Below are positions 56,773-64,000 of a stretch of DNA of 64,000 bases, in pieces. The DNA comes from Rubrivivax benzoatilyticus JA2 = ATCC BAA-35 (GTDB lineage: Bacteria > Pseudomonadota > Gammaproteobacteria > Burkholderiales > Burkholderiaceae_C), in NCBI RefSeq assembly GCF_000190375.1, contig NZ_AEWG01000158.1, forward strand, positions 53,988-117,987. Reading direction: 5' to 3'. The first letter of the stretch is position 1; each line of letters begins with the position of its first letter. The translations under genes and the position numbers were made by a program. The notes under the pieces are model-generated. The model was given only the letters and a program-made list of their open reading frames with translations. It was not told the DNA's origin and made no database searches.

Positions 56773-57170
56773 ACATCGGCGAAGCCGCGGCCGCCTCGGG
56801 CGTCAGCGCCAAGATGATCCGCCACTACGAGCGCATCGGCCTGCTGCCGCAGGCCCAGCGCAGCGCCGCCGGCTACCGCCGCTACGACGAACGCGACGTG
56901 CACACGCTGCGCTTCGTGCGCCATGCACGCGACCTCGGCTTCCCGCTGGAGCGCATCCGCGACCTGATCGGCCTGTGGCATGACCGCGAGCGCCCCAGCC
57001 GCCAGGTCAAGGCGCTGGCGCGTGAACACCTGGCGGCGATCGACGCCAAGCTCGCCGAACTGCAGGCGGTGAAGGCCACGCTCGAGCGCCTGGTGCAGTG
57101 CTGCCATGGCGACGAACGGCCGGATTGCCCGATCCTCGACCGCCTGGCCGGCGAGCGCCCGGGCGGCTGA
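56769..57170 (+). CDS. cueR: Copper-responsive MerR-family regulator CueR
   Basis: Cu(I)-sensing activator of the copA promoter. 133 residues with MerR-type HTH at the N-terminus ([21 protein letters not shown]) and a long dimerisation helix. The C-terminal metal loop is [12 protein letters not shown], which carries the two cysteines with the CueR-like spacing. Genes downstream of copA by overlap, so it is made from the promoter it controls (autoregulation). Confidence 0.94.
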
Positions 57171-57196
57171 CGCGGCGCGGTGCTACGCTCGTGACC

Positions 57197-57562
57197 ATGA
57201 AGGCCTTGCGCGTCTGGATGTTCGTGCTGCTGGCGGCGCTGCTGCCGCTGCGTGGCTGGACCGCGCCCGGGCCGTCGTTGCCAGCCTCGCCCTGTGCGCC
57301 GGCCGCGATGGCGCACGAGATGACGGCGATGGCCGACCACACGCCGGCCGGTCCCTGCTGCGGCGATGCGCAGGACGGCGGCTGCGGCCACGACGCCGGC
57401 ACGCTGTGCGCCGCGCACTGCGCCGCGGTGCCGCTGGCCGGCACGGCTGCGGCGCCCGTCATCGCGGCGCCGGGGCCGGCGGCCGCCGTCTTCCCGCCGC
57501 CGCCGGCGCCGCGTGACGGCCACGTGCCCGACGGGCTCGAACGACCTCCAAGAGCGGCCTGA
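57197..57562 (+). CDS. Cys/His-rich exported protein (DUF2946-like)
   Basis: Short predicted exported protein of 121 residues with a signal peptide (MKALRVWMFVLLAALLPLRG) and a mature part rich in Cys, His and Met (CCGDAQDGGCGHD, CAAHCAAV), then a Pro/Ala-rich tail. The pattern resembles DUF2946/CopL-type small proteins encoded in copper operons. A role in binding copper in the periplasm is inferred from the residues and position only. Confidence 0.7.
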   Translation: MKALRVWMFVLLAALLPLRGWTAPGPSLPASPCAPAAMAHEMTAMADHTPAGPCCGDAQDGGCGHDAGTLCAAHCAAVPLAGTAAAPVIAAPGPAAAVFPPPPAPRDGHVPDGLERPPRAA

Positions 57563-57634
57563 GGCCGCCACGGGCCCCGCCCGTCCGCCCGCCCACGCGC
57601 TGCGTGGGCCTCGCCCGATCTCTTGGAGACCCTC

Positions 57635-58141
57635 TTGAAGAACCGAATCCTCCGGCCGGCGCTGCTGTGCGCCGCCGCCCTGTTCGCCATCGCCGCCCAG
57701 GCCGACGCCGGCCATGAGCACGGCAGCGCCCATGCCGGCGCGCACGCCCAGGACACCCACGACGCCGACACGCCCTACGGCCGCCCCGGCGACGCGGCCA
57801 AGGCCCAGCGCACGGTGCGTGTCGTGATGAGCGACACGATGCGTTTCGACCCGGCGACGATCACCGTGCGCCGCGGCGAGACCGTGCGTTTCGTCGCCGC
57901 CAACGGCGGCCGCCTCGAACACGAGTTCGTGCTCGGCACCACCGCGTCGCTGAAGGCGCACGCCGAGGAGATGCGCGCCATGCCCGACATGCAGCACGCC
58001 GACCCCGGCGCGGTGCGTGTCGCCGCCGGCGCCAGCGGCGAGATCGTCTGGCAGTTCACCGAGGCCGGCAGCTTCGAGTTCGGCTGCCTGATCCCGGGGC
58101 ACTTCGAAGCCGGCATGGTCGGCAAGGTGGTGGTGCGATGA
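57635..58141 (+). CDS. Periplasmic cupredoxin-family copper-binding protein
   Basis: Predicted periplasmic cupredoxin of 168 residues with a cleaved signal peptide and a His-rich mature N-terminus (HEHGSAHAGAHAQ). The beta-sandwich region starts near residue 65 (VRVVMSDTMRFDPATITVRRGE). Type 1 copper ligands are recognisable as His in LEHEFVLG, and Cys, His and Met in FEFGCLIPGHFEAGM. The start is TTG at 57635, supported by GGAG six bases upstream. Probably carries or buffers copper in the periplasm. Its stop overlaps the start of the DUF411 gene. Confidence 0.88.
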   Translation: MKNRILRPALLCAAALFAIAAQADAGHEHGSAHAGAHAQDTHDADTPYGRPGDAAKAQRTVRVVMSDTMRFDPATITVRRGETVRFVAANGGRLEHEFVLGTTASLKAHAEEMRAMPDMQHADPGAVRVAAGASGEIVWQFTEAGSFEFGCLIPGHFEAGMVGKVVVR

Positions 58142-58593
58142 AGCGGCGCGATCTGTTGACGGCGGCGCTGGCCGCCGCCGCACCGGCACTGGCCTCGGCC
58201 GCCGCCCCGGCGCTGCCGCCGGTGCAGGTGTGGAAGAGCCCCACCTGCGGCTGCTGCGGCGCCTGGGTGACGCACATGCGTCAGGCCGGGTTCGCCGTCG
58301 AGGTGCACGATGTGCAGGACATCGACGCCTCGCGCCGCCTGCTCGGCATGCCCGCCGTTTACGGCAGCTGCCACACGGCGCGGGTGGCGGGCTACCTGCT
58401 CGAAGGCCATGTGCCGGCCGCCGACGTCAAGCGCCTGCTGACGATGAAGCCGGTGGCCATCGGGCTGGCCGTGCCCGGCATGCCGGTCGGCTCGCCGGGC
58501 ATGGAGATGGGCTCGCAGCGCGACGCCTACGACGTGCTGCTGGTGGAGCGCGGCGGTCGAGCCCGCGTCTTCGCCCGCTACGGCGCAGCCTGA
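58138..58593 (+). CDS. DUF411 metal-binding protein
   Basis: Exported DUF411-family protein, 151 residues, with a twin-basic signal-like start (MKRRDLLTAALAAAA). The conserved cysteine cluster is SPTCGCCGAWVTHM, and YGSCHTARV and EGHVPA follow. Family members are found in copper resistance loci and are thought to bind copper, exact role unknown. Its ATG overlaps the cupredoxin stop (ATGA), so both are co-translated. The 218 bases downstream contain nothing I recognise. Confidence 0.9.
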   Translation: MKRRDLLTAALAAAAPALASAAAPALPPVQVWKSPTCGCCGAWVTHMRQAGFAVEVHDVQDIDASRRLLGMPAVYGSCHTARVAGYLLEGHVPAADVKRLLTMKPVAIGLAVPGMPVGSPGMEMGSQRDAYDVLLVERGGRARVFARYGAA

Positions 58594-58811
58594 CGGCGTG
58601 CCGCGGGGCTGGCGGCAGACGCGATCGCTTCGCAGCCGCATCGGTGGTGTAATCACAGAAAGATCAACCGCCCTGCGACCGCCCGAATGCGCGACTTCTC
58701 GCCAGCGCCCCCCGCCGACGCCGATGGCCGCGCCCCTCACCGGGGCTGGCGTTGCGCTGACGGCGACGCGGCGGGCGTTCCGGCCGCCCGGCGCCGCCCC
58801 GGCTGAACCCG

Positions 58812-60704
58812 ATGCACGGCCCGGCCGACGACGACCTCGCCCTGCTCGAGTTCCTCCATCGCGCACCGGTCGCGATGCTGCAGACCACCGGCGACGGCTG
58901 CGTTCGGCTGATGACGCCGCGAGCTGCCGAGTTGCTGGCCCCGCTGGCGCCCGGCGGCAGGCTGGACAACCTCTTCGACGTGCTGGCGCCGGCCATGCCC
59001 ACGCTGCACGAGGACCTGGCCCGCCACGGCAGCGCACGCGGCACCGTGTTCGAGGACCGGCGCATCACGCTGCGGCTGCCCGGCACGCCAGCGCGCGAGC
59101 AGGTGCTGGCGCTGGGGCTGCTGAGACTGAGTGAAGACCGCCTGGCTGCCTGGCTGGTGGACGTGACCGCCGGCGAACACGAGCGCCTGGCCCTCGCCGA
59201 GCACCTGGCGCTGGCCACCGAGGCCGCCGGCATCGGCACGTTCGAGCTGCGTTACGACGGCGACGAGCCGCTGCAGTTCAACGCCCAGAGCTGCCGCCTG
59301 TTCGGCCACCCCGACGGCGGCGATCCACGCGCCATCGTGCGCGAGGCGGTGCCGCCGGGCGAGATCCGTCGGCTGGCGGCCTGGGTGGCCCCCTTGCGTG
59401 ACGGACGCGAGGCCGACGCCGTGGAGTTCGAGATCCGCTGGCCCGACGGGCAGCCCCGACGTCTGGCCGCCAAGGGCCGTTTGCGCCGGGGCGGCGACGA
59501 GACCCGCAAGGCGGTCGTCGGCGTGCTCTGGGACGTCACCGAACAGCGCCTGGCCGAAGCGGCGCTGGAGGCCCAGCGTGTCGCCGAGCGTGCCAGCCGC
59601 GCCAAGAGCGAGTTCCTGTCCCGCCTGGGCCACGAGATCCGCACGCCGCTGAACGCGATCGTCGGCTTCGCCCAGATGCTGCTGCGCGGCGCGGTGGTGC
59701 CGCTGGCGCTGGAGCACCGCCAGGCCGTCGCCCACATCGCCGACGCCGGGCGCCACCTGGAGCGCCTGATCGCCGATCTCACCGACCTGTCGCTGATCGA
59801 GGCCGGCACCGTGCGCCTGGAGAGCAGCGTCGTCGACCTGGGTCAGGTGATCGACGAGGTGCTGCACGAGGCGCACGCCTCCGCGGCGATGCGGCGGGTG
59901 CAGTTGCGCAGCGCCCTGCCGGCCGAACGTCTGCTGGTGCTGGCCGACGGCACGCGGTTGCGCCAGGTGCTCGCCAACCTCGTGTCCAACGCGATCAAGT
60001 ACAACCGACTGCACGGCGAGGTGGTCGTCGCCGTCCGGCGCGACGGCGCCGGCTGGTGCATCGCGGTGCGCGATACCGGGCTCGGCATGTCGCCGGCCCA
60101 GCTCGCGGCGCTGTTCGAACCGTTCAACCGGCTCGGGCGCGAGGCCAGCGGCATCCCGGGCACCGGCATCGGGCTGGTGTTGACGCGCGAACTCGTCGAG
60201 GCCATGGGCGGCAGCCTGGAGGTCAGCAGCGAGCCCGGACGGGGCAGCGAGTTCCGGTTCGTGCTGCCGGCCGCGGCGTCGACGGCGGCGCTGCCGGCAC
60301 CACCTCGCGCGCTGGTGGCCCGCCCGGAACTGCGCGGGCGGGTGCTGGCCGTGGAGGACAACCCGGTCAACGCGGTGCTGCTGCAGAGCTTCTTCGCCTG
60401 GCGCCCGGGCGTCGAGTTGCGCATCGCCGCCAATGCCGCCGAGGCGCTGGCGCTGGCGCTCGCCGCGCCGCCCGACCTGCTGCTGCTGGACCTGTTCCTG
60501 CCCGACCGGCCCGGCCTGGACCTGCTGCGCGAACTGCGCGCCGAGCACGGCCAGCAGACCCCCTGCATCGTGCTGTCGGCCAGCGCGATGCCGGCTGACC
60601 TGCTGGCCGCACGCGAGGCCGGCATCGAGCTGTACCTGACCAAGCCGCTGGACGTCGACAGGCTGCTCAACGCTGTCGACGCGCTGCTGGCGACGCCGGC
60701 CTGA
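58812..60704 (+). CDS. Orphan hybrid histidine kinase
   Basis: Soluble-looking hybrid sensor kinase of 630 residues. Two PAS-like regions (about 10-120 and 130-245), a HisKA domain with H274 (LGHEIRTPLN), an HATPase domain with NLVSNAIKYNR, DTGLGMS and GTGIGL, and a C-terminal receiver domain with D560 (LLLDLFLP) and K611 (LTKPLD). No membrane segment is visible, so it senses a cytosolic cue. No separate response regulator or phosphotransfer protein is next to it, so its output is unknown. Confidence 0.93.
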   Translation: MHGPADDDLALLEFLHRAPVAMLQTTGDGCVRLMTPRAAELLAPLAPGGRLDNLFDVLAPAMPTLHEDLARHGSARGTVFEDRRITLRLPGTPAREQVLALGLLRLSEDRLAAWLVDVTAGEHERLALAEHLALATEAAGIGTFELRYDGDEPLQFNAQSCRLFGHPDGGDPRAIVREAVPPGEIRRLAAWVAPLRDGREADAVEFEIRWPDGQPRRLAAKGRLRRGGDETRKAVVGVLWDVTEQRLAEAALEAQRVAERASRAKSEFLSRLGHEIRTPLNAIVGFAQMLLRGAVVPLALEHRQAVAHIADAGRHLERLIADLTDLSLIEAGTVRLESSVVDLGQVIDEVLHEAHASAAMRRVQLRSALPAERLLVLADGTRLRQVLANLVSNAIKYNRLHGEVVVAVRRDGAGWCIAVRDTGLGMSPAQLAALFEPFNRLGREASGIPGTGIGLVLTRELVEAMGGSLEVSSEPGRGSEFRFVLPAAASTAALPAPPRALVARPELRGRVLAVEDNPVNAVLLQSFFAWRPGVELRIAANAAEALALALAAPPDLLLLDLFLPDRPGLDLLRELRAEHGQQTPCIVLSASAMPADLLAAREAGIELYLTKPLDVDRLLNAVDALLATPA

Positions 60705-60742
60705 CGCGGCGCCCGCCCACGCGGGCACGGGAGGAGCGATCG

Positions 60743-61801
60743 ATGGACGACCTGAAGGTAGGCTTGATCGGCTGGGGCAGTTCGGCCACCACCTTCCATG
60801 CGCCGCTGATCCGCGCCACGCCGGGGTTGCAGCTGGCGGCGGTTGCAACCCGATCGCCGACATCGGCCGCGGCTGCGGTGCGGGCAGCCTGCGGCGACGC
60901 GGTGACGGTGCAGAGCGCCGAGGCCCTGATCGCCGACGGCCGGCTGGACCTGATCGTCGTGGCCACGCCGAACGACAGCCACCATGCGCTCGCCGACGCG
61001 GCCTTGCGTGCCGGCAGGCACGTGGTCGTCGACAAGCCATTTGCGCTCGACACCAGCCAGGCCCGTTCCCTCGTGGCCCGGGCCGGCGAGGTGGACCGCC
61101 TGCTGTGCGTCTTCCACAACCGGCGCTGGGACGGTGACTTCATGACGCTGCGCTCGCTGCTGGACCGCGGCGTGCTCGGCCGTCCGGTGGAGTTCGTCTC
61201 CCACTTCGACCGTTACCGTCCCCAGGTGCGCGACCGCTGGCGAGAACACGCGGGAGCCGGCAACGGCCTGTGGTTCGATCTCGGCCCGCATCTGCTCGAC
61301 CAGACGCTGCAGTTGTTCGGCGCGCCGGCGGCGATCACGCTGGACCTGGCGTTGCAGCGCGACGGGGCGCTGACCGACGACTGGTTCTGCTGCCATCTGC
61401 GCTGGGAGGGAGGGCCGCACGACGGGCTGCGGGCAAGGCTGCAGGCCGGCATGCTGGCCGCCGAAGCCGGCCCGCGTTTCCTGGTCCACGGCCACGCCGG
61501 CAGTCTTCGCATCGACGGGCTCGACCCGCAGGAATCGGCACTGAAGCGCGGCGCGGACCCTGCCGATCCAGGCTGGGGACAGGAGAGCACACGCCGCGGC
61601 CGCTGGTGGCTCGGCGACGGCCCGCCCGACAGCGTGCCGCTGCTGGCCGGCGCGTATCCGAGCTTCTACGCCGGCATGCGCGACGCGATCCGTGGCCTCG
61701 GGCCGTTGCCGGTGGCGCTGGACGCTGCGCTGGCGGTGCAGGCGCTGCTGGACGCCGGGCGGCGCAGCGTCGCGGCCCGCGCCGAGCTGCGGCTGGCCTG
61801 A
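60743..61801 (+). CDS. Gfo/Idh/MocA-family oxidoreductase
   Basis: NAD(P)-dependent dehydrogenase family, 352 residues, cytosolic. N-terminal Rossmann fold with GWGSSATTFHAPLI, where the dinucleotide motif GxGxxA is GWGSSA, and the family motif DKPFALDTSQA with the catalytic-region EKP-like DKP. The C-terminal substrate domain has FDLGPHLLDQTLQLFG. Similar to YdgJ/YvaA-type proteins; substrate unknown, often a sugar or inositol. It precedes the nicotinamidase-like gene by 47 bases. Confidence 0.92.
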   Translation: MDDLKVGLIGWGSSATTFHAPLIRATPGLQLAAVATRSPTSAAAAVRAACGDAVTVQSAEALIADGRLDLIVVATPNDSHHALADAALRAGRHVVVDKPFALDTSQARSLVARAGEVDRLLCVFHNRRWDGDFMTLRSLLDRGVLGRPVEFVSHFDRYRPQVRDRWREHAGAGNGLWFDLGPHLLDQTLQLFGAPAAITLDLALQRDGALTDDWFCCHLRWEGGPHDGLRARLQAGMLAAEAGPRFLVHGHAGSLRIDGLDPQESALKRGADPADPGWGQESTRRGRWWLGDGPPDSVPLLAGAYPSFYAGMRDAIRGLGPLPVALDAALAVQALLDAGRRSVAARAELRLA

Positions 61802-61848
61802 CCCGGCACCCTGCCGCCGTGACGTAGCATCCCTGGCACGAGGACGAC

Positions 61849-62691
61849 ATGCACGCTGGCGACATCCACTTGCTGATCATCGACCCGCAGAACGACTTCT
61901 GCGACTTGCCCGCCGACTGGTGCGCTGTCGACCCCGCCAGCGGGCAACGGCTGACGCCGGCGCTGCCGGTGGCCGGCGCACATGCCGACATGCTGCGCCT
62001 GGCCGCCTTCATCGACGCCCACGCCTCGCGCATCGTGGCCATCACCGTCACGCTGGACTCGCACCACCGCATCGACGTCGCCCACCCGCCCTTCTGGCGC
62101 CGCGAAGACGGCGAATCCGTGGCCCCGTTCACCCCGATCACGGCGCAAGACGTGCGGGCGCGACGTTTCGCCCCGCGTGATGCGGCGGCGTTGCCTCGCA
62201 CGCTGGCGTATCTGGACGCACTGGACAAGCGTGGGCGCTACACGCTGATGGTCTGGCCGGAACACTGCCGTATCGGCACCTGGGGCCATCTCACCCACGC
62301 CGCGGTGCAGGCGGCTTGCGACCGCTGGGAGGTCCGCCGGCAGCAGCCGGTACGCCACGTCTTCAAGGGCGACAACCCCTGGACGGAGCACTACAGCGCC
62401 TTCCAGGCCGAGGTGCCCGACATCGACGATCCCGCCACCGCGCTGAACGAGTCGCTGATCGACGAACTGTCGACAGCCAAGACGCTGGTGATCGCCGGAG
62501 AGGCCGGCAGCCACTGTGTTCGCGCCAGCGTCGAGGACCTGCTCGTCCACCTCCCCGCGGACGTGTCGCGGAGGGTGATTCTGCTGACCGACTGCATGAG
62601 CCCGGTGCCCGGCTTCGAAGCCGAACAGCAGAGCTTCCTGGAGCGCGCGGCCGCCGCCGGCGTGAGCCTCGAGACCAGCGCCGAATGCTGA
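61849..62691 (+). CDS. Nicotinamidase-like cysteine hydrolase
   Basis: Isochorismatase-superfamily hydrolase, 280 residues, longer than E. coli PncA. The triad is visible: Asp in [10 protein letters not shown], Lys in [13 protein letters not shown] and Cys in [12 protein letters not shown]; likely metal-site residues are in TLDSHHRID. It overlaps the next gene or lies just before it, and that gene is nicotinate phosphoribosyltransferase (pncB), which acts on the product of nicotinamidase. A role in NAD salvage is therefore well supported, but not proven. Confidence 0.88.
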   Translation: MHAGDIHLLIIDPQNDFCDLPADWCAVDPASGQRLTPALPVAGAHADMLRLAAFIDAHASRIVAITVTLDSHHRIDVAHPPFWRREDGESVAPFTPITAQDVRARRFAPRDAAALPRTLAYLDALDKRGRYTLMVWPEHCRIGTWGHLTHAAVQAACDRWEVRRQQPVRHVFKGDNPWTEHYSAFQAEVPDIDDPATALNESLIDELSTAKTLVIAGEAGSHCVRASVEDLLVHLPADVSRRVILLTDCMSPVPGFEAEQQSFLERAAAAGVSLETSAEC

Positions 62692-62702
62692 AGGAATCCC
62701 AC

Positions 62703-63890
62703 GTGCGCCCCGTCATCGGCAGCCTGCTCGAGACCGATCTCTACAAGTTCTCGATGTGGCAGGCGATGCTGCACCGCCACCCGGCGACGCAAGCGCGCTA
62801 CCGTTTTCTCTGCCGCAACCGCAGCGCCTTCCCGCTGGCCGAGCTGGTGGGCGACGTGCAGCGTGAAGTCGATGCCTTGTGCGCGCTGTCGTTCAGCGCC
62901 GACGAACTGGCCTATCTGCGCACGCTGCGTTATCTCAGCTCGGACTTCATCGACTTCCTGCGCATCTTCCGCTTCCAGCGCGACTTCATCCGCGTGGAAG
63001 CCGAAGGCATGAATCTGGCCATCAGTGTCGAAGGACCGCAGGTCCACGTGATGGCGTTCGAGATCTTCGTGCTGGCGATCGTCAACGAGCTCTATTTCCG
63101 GCGGGTCGGGTCGGCCGCCGCGCTGGATGAAGGCCGGCGCAGGCTTCAGGCCAAGATCCGGCGCTTGCGCGAGTTCGCCCAGGAGCCGCCGCGCCGGCAC
63201 CCGTTCCGCTTCTTCGATTTCGGCTTGCGCCGCCGATACTCGGGCAGCTGGCAACGCGAGGTGCTCACGACCTTGAAGCAGGAGTTGCCCGAGTTCTTCA
63301 CCGGGACCTCGAACGTCCTGCTCGCGCGCGAACTGGACCTGGTGCCCATCGGCACGATGGCCCACGAGTATCTGCAGACATTCCAGGGTTTGGGATACCG
63401 CCTGCGCGACCACCAGAAGGCGGCGCTGGAAGCCTGGGTTCAGGAGTACCGCGGAGACCTTGGCACCGCATTGACCGATGTCGTCGGCATGGACGCGTTC
63501 CTGGCCGACTTCGACCTGTACTTCGCCAAGCTGTTCGACGGCCTGCGCCACGACTCGGGAGACCCTTACGTCTGGGGCGAGAAGGCGTTGGCGCACTACG
63601 CCCGCCTGCGCGTCGATCCTTCGACCAAGCGCCTGGTGTTCTCCGATGCTCTCGACATCGAGCGTTGCCTGGATCTCTATCGCCACTTCGCAGACAGGAC
63701 CCAGTGCGGTTTTGGCATCGGAACGCACCTGAGCAACGACACCGGGCTGGCGACACTCAACATCGTCATGAAGCTGACCAGCGTGAACGGCCAGCCGGTC
63801 GCCAAGATATCCGACGCCCCGGGCAAGACGATGTGCGACGATCCCGGGTTCCTGGCTTATCTGCGCCAGGTGTTCGGCGTCAAAGCCTGA
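62703..63890 (+). CDS. pncB: Nicotinate phosphoribosyltransferase
   Basis: Converts nicotinate and PRPP to nicotinate mononucleotide in NAD salvage. About 395 residues from the GTG at 62703, which has AAGGAA six bases upstream; an ATG at 62685 overlapping the previous stop is the alternative start. Motifs: [16 protein letters not shown] at the N-terminus, [12 protein letters not shown] with the catalytic (phosphorylated) His, GLRHDSGDP, and [10 protein letters not shown]. Likely co-transcribed with the nicotinamidase-like gene. The last 110 bases of the window hold an inverted pair TACCA/TGGTA (63904-63917) and no complete gene. Confidence 0.95.
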   Translation: MRPVIGSLLETDLYKFSMWQAMLHRHPATQARYRFLCRNRSAFPLAELVGDVQREVDALCALSFSADELAYLRTLRYLSSDFIDFLRIFRFQRDFIRVEAEGMNLAISVEGPQVHVMAFEIFVLAIVNELYFRRVGSAAALDEGRRRLQAKIRRLREFAQEPPRRHPFRFFDFGLRRRYSGSWQREVLTTLKQELPEFFTGTSNVLLARELDLVPIGTMAHEYLQTFQGLGYRLRDHQKAALEAWVQEYRGDLGTALTDVVGMDAFLADFDLYFAKLFDGLRHDSGDPYVWGEKALAHYARLRVDPSTKRLVFSDALDIERCLDLYRHFADRTQCGFGIGTHLSNDTGLATLNIVMKLTSVNGQPVAKISDAPGKTMCDDPGFLAYLRQVFGVKA

Positions 63891-64000
63891 GCGCAAACCA
63901 ATACCAATTCTGGTACGAATCGTTCGCCGGAACGGTTTGCCGCCGTCTGACGACGATGCTCGGCGCGTGATCGAGGCGCTGCTCAGTGGCGGCCAGCTAT

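Noticed and set aside
63891..64000. Possible gene start at the right edge (GTG near 63967)
   Set aside because: Fewer than 12 codons are visible, the reading frame is open in more than one way and no clear ribosome site or family match can be seen.

Overview
The window is very GC-rich (roughly 70%) chromosomal DNA. Gene content and order point to a betaproteobacterium of the order Burkholderiales, most like the Rubrivivax/Leptothrix/Ideonella group. The block hemW-rdgB-rph-phosphatase-kinase-yicC ... gmk-rpoZ-spoT-greB is typical of that order, and the Calvin-cycle operon is of the red-like (form IC) RuBisCO type with CbbX. Genes are densely packed, with many 1-4 base start/stop overlaps. I see no rRNA operon, prophage, CRISPR array, transposase or integrase.

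Layout. 1-9.1 kb: housekeeping and stress genes: the end of a phosphotransacetylase-type gene, katG, a bestrophin-type channel, tRNA-Ser next to serS, ispH with an FKBP isomerase, radC with an Smr-domain gene. 8.7-13.5 kb: signalling and motility: a globin, a MinD/FlhG-like ATPase and a diguanylate cyclase in one overlapping minus-strand unit, opposite cheR (frameshifted here), cheD and cheB. 13.6-20 kb: a TauE-type transporter, then hemW, rdgB, rph and a PP2C phosphatase/Ser-Thr kinase pair, divergent from yicC. 20-26.5 kb: a lactate-use operon (lctP-lldR-lldD-dld plus a lipoprotein esterase) preceded by two identical LldR-type operators. 26.5-33.3 kb: thiC with a TPP riboswitch, an OmpA-like lipoprotein, and acoD divergent from a sigma-54 activator. 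33.3-40.1 kb: gmk-rpoZ-spoT-greB, a queuosine-precursor transporter, a caspase-like protein and two small membrane proteins.

40.2-51.5 kb is a ten-gene Calvin-cycle operon read leftward from a short divergent promoter shared with cbbR: cbbL-cbbS-rpe-cbbX-cbbF-cbbP-cbbT-gph-cbbA-cbbY. It carries RuBisCO and its activase, the regeneration enzymes and phosphoglycolate clean-up, but not phosphoglycerate kinase or GAPDH. 51.6-54.2 kb holds an acyltransferase, an isochorismatase-like hydrolase, an SDR dehydrogenase and tRNA-Asp. 54.3-58.6 kb is a copper-defence operon: a CueR-type operator, copA, cueR, a Cys/His-rich small exported protein, a cupredoxin and a DUF411 protein. The right end has an orphan hybrid histidine kinase, a Gfo/Idh/MocA oxidoreductase, and a nicotinamidase-like gene overlapping pncB.

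The most unusual non-genic feature is a family of 28-base palindromes (arm GGGGTCAGGTCT) in two separate convergent gaps, at 8.5 kb and 29.4 kb. The second gap also contains a tandem duplication that copied the last codons of acoD. I did not find a clearly novel multi-gene defence or biosynthetic system. The best leads are these palindromes, the diguanylate cyclase-ATPase-globin unit, the orphan caspase-like gene and the insertion-like position of the lactate/thiC/acoD block between yicC and gmk.
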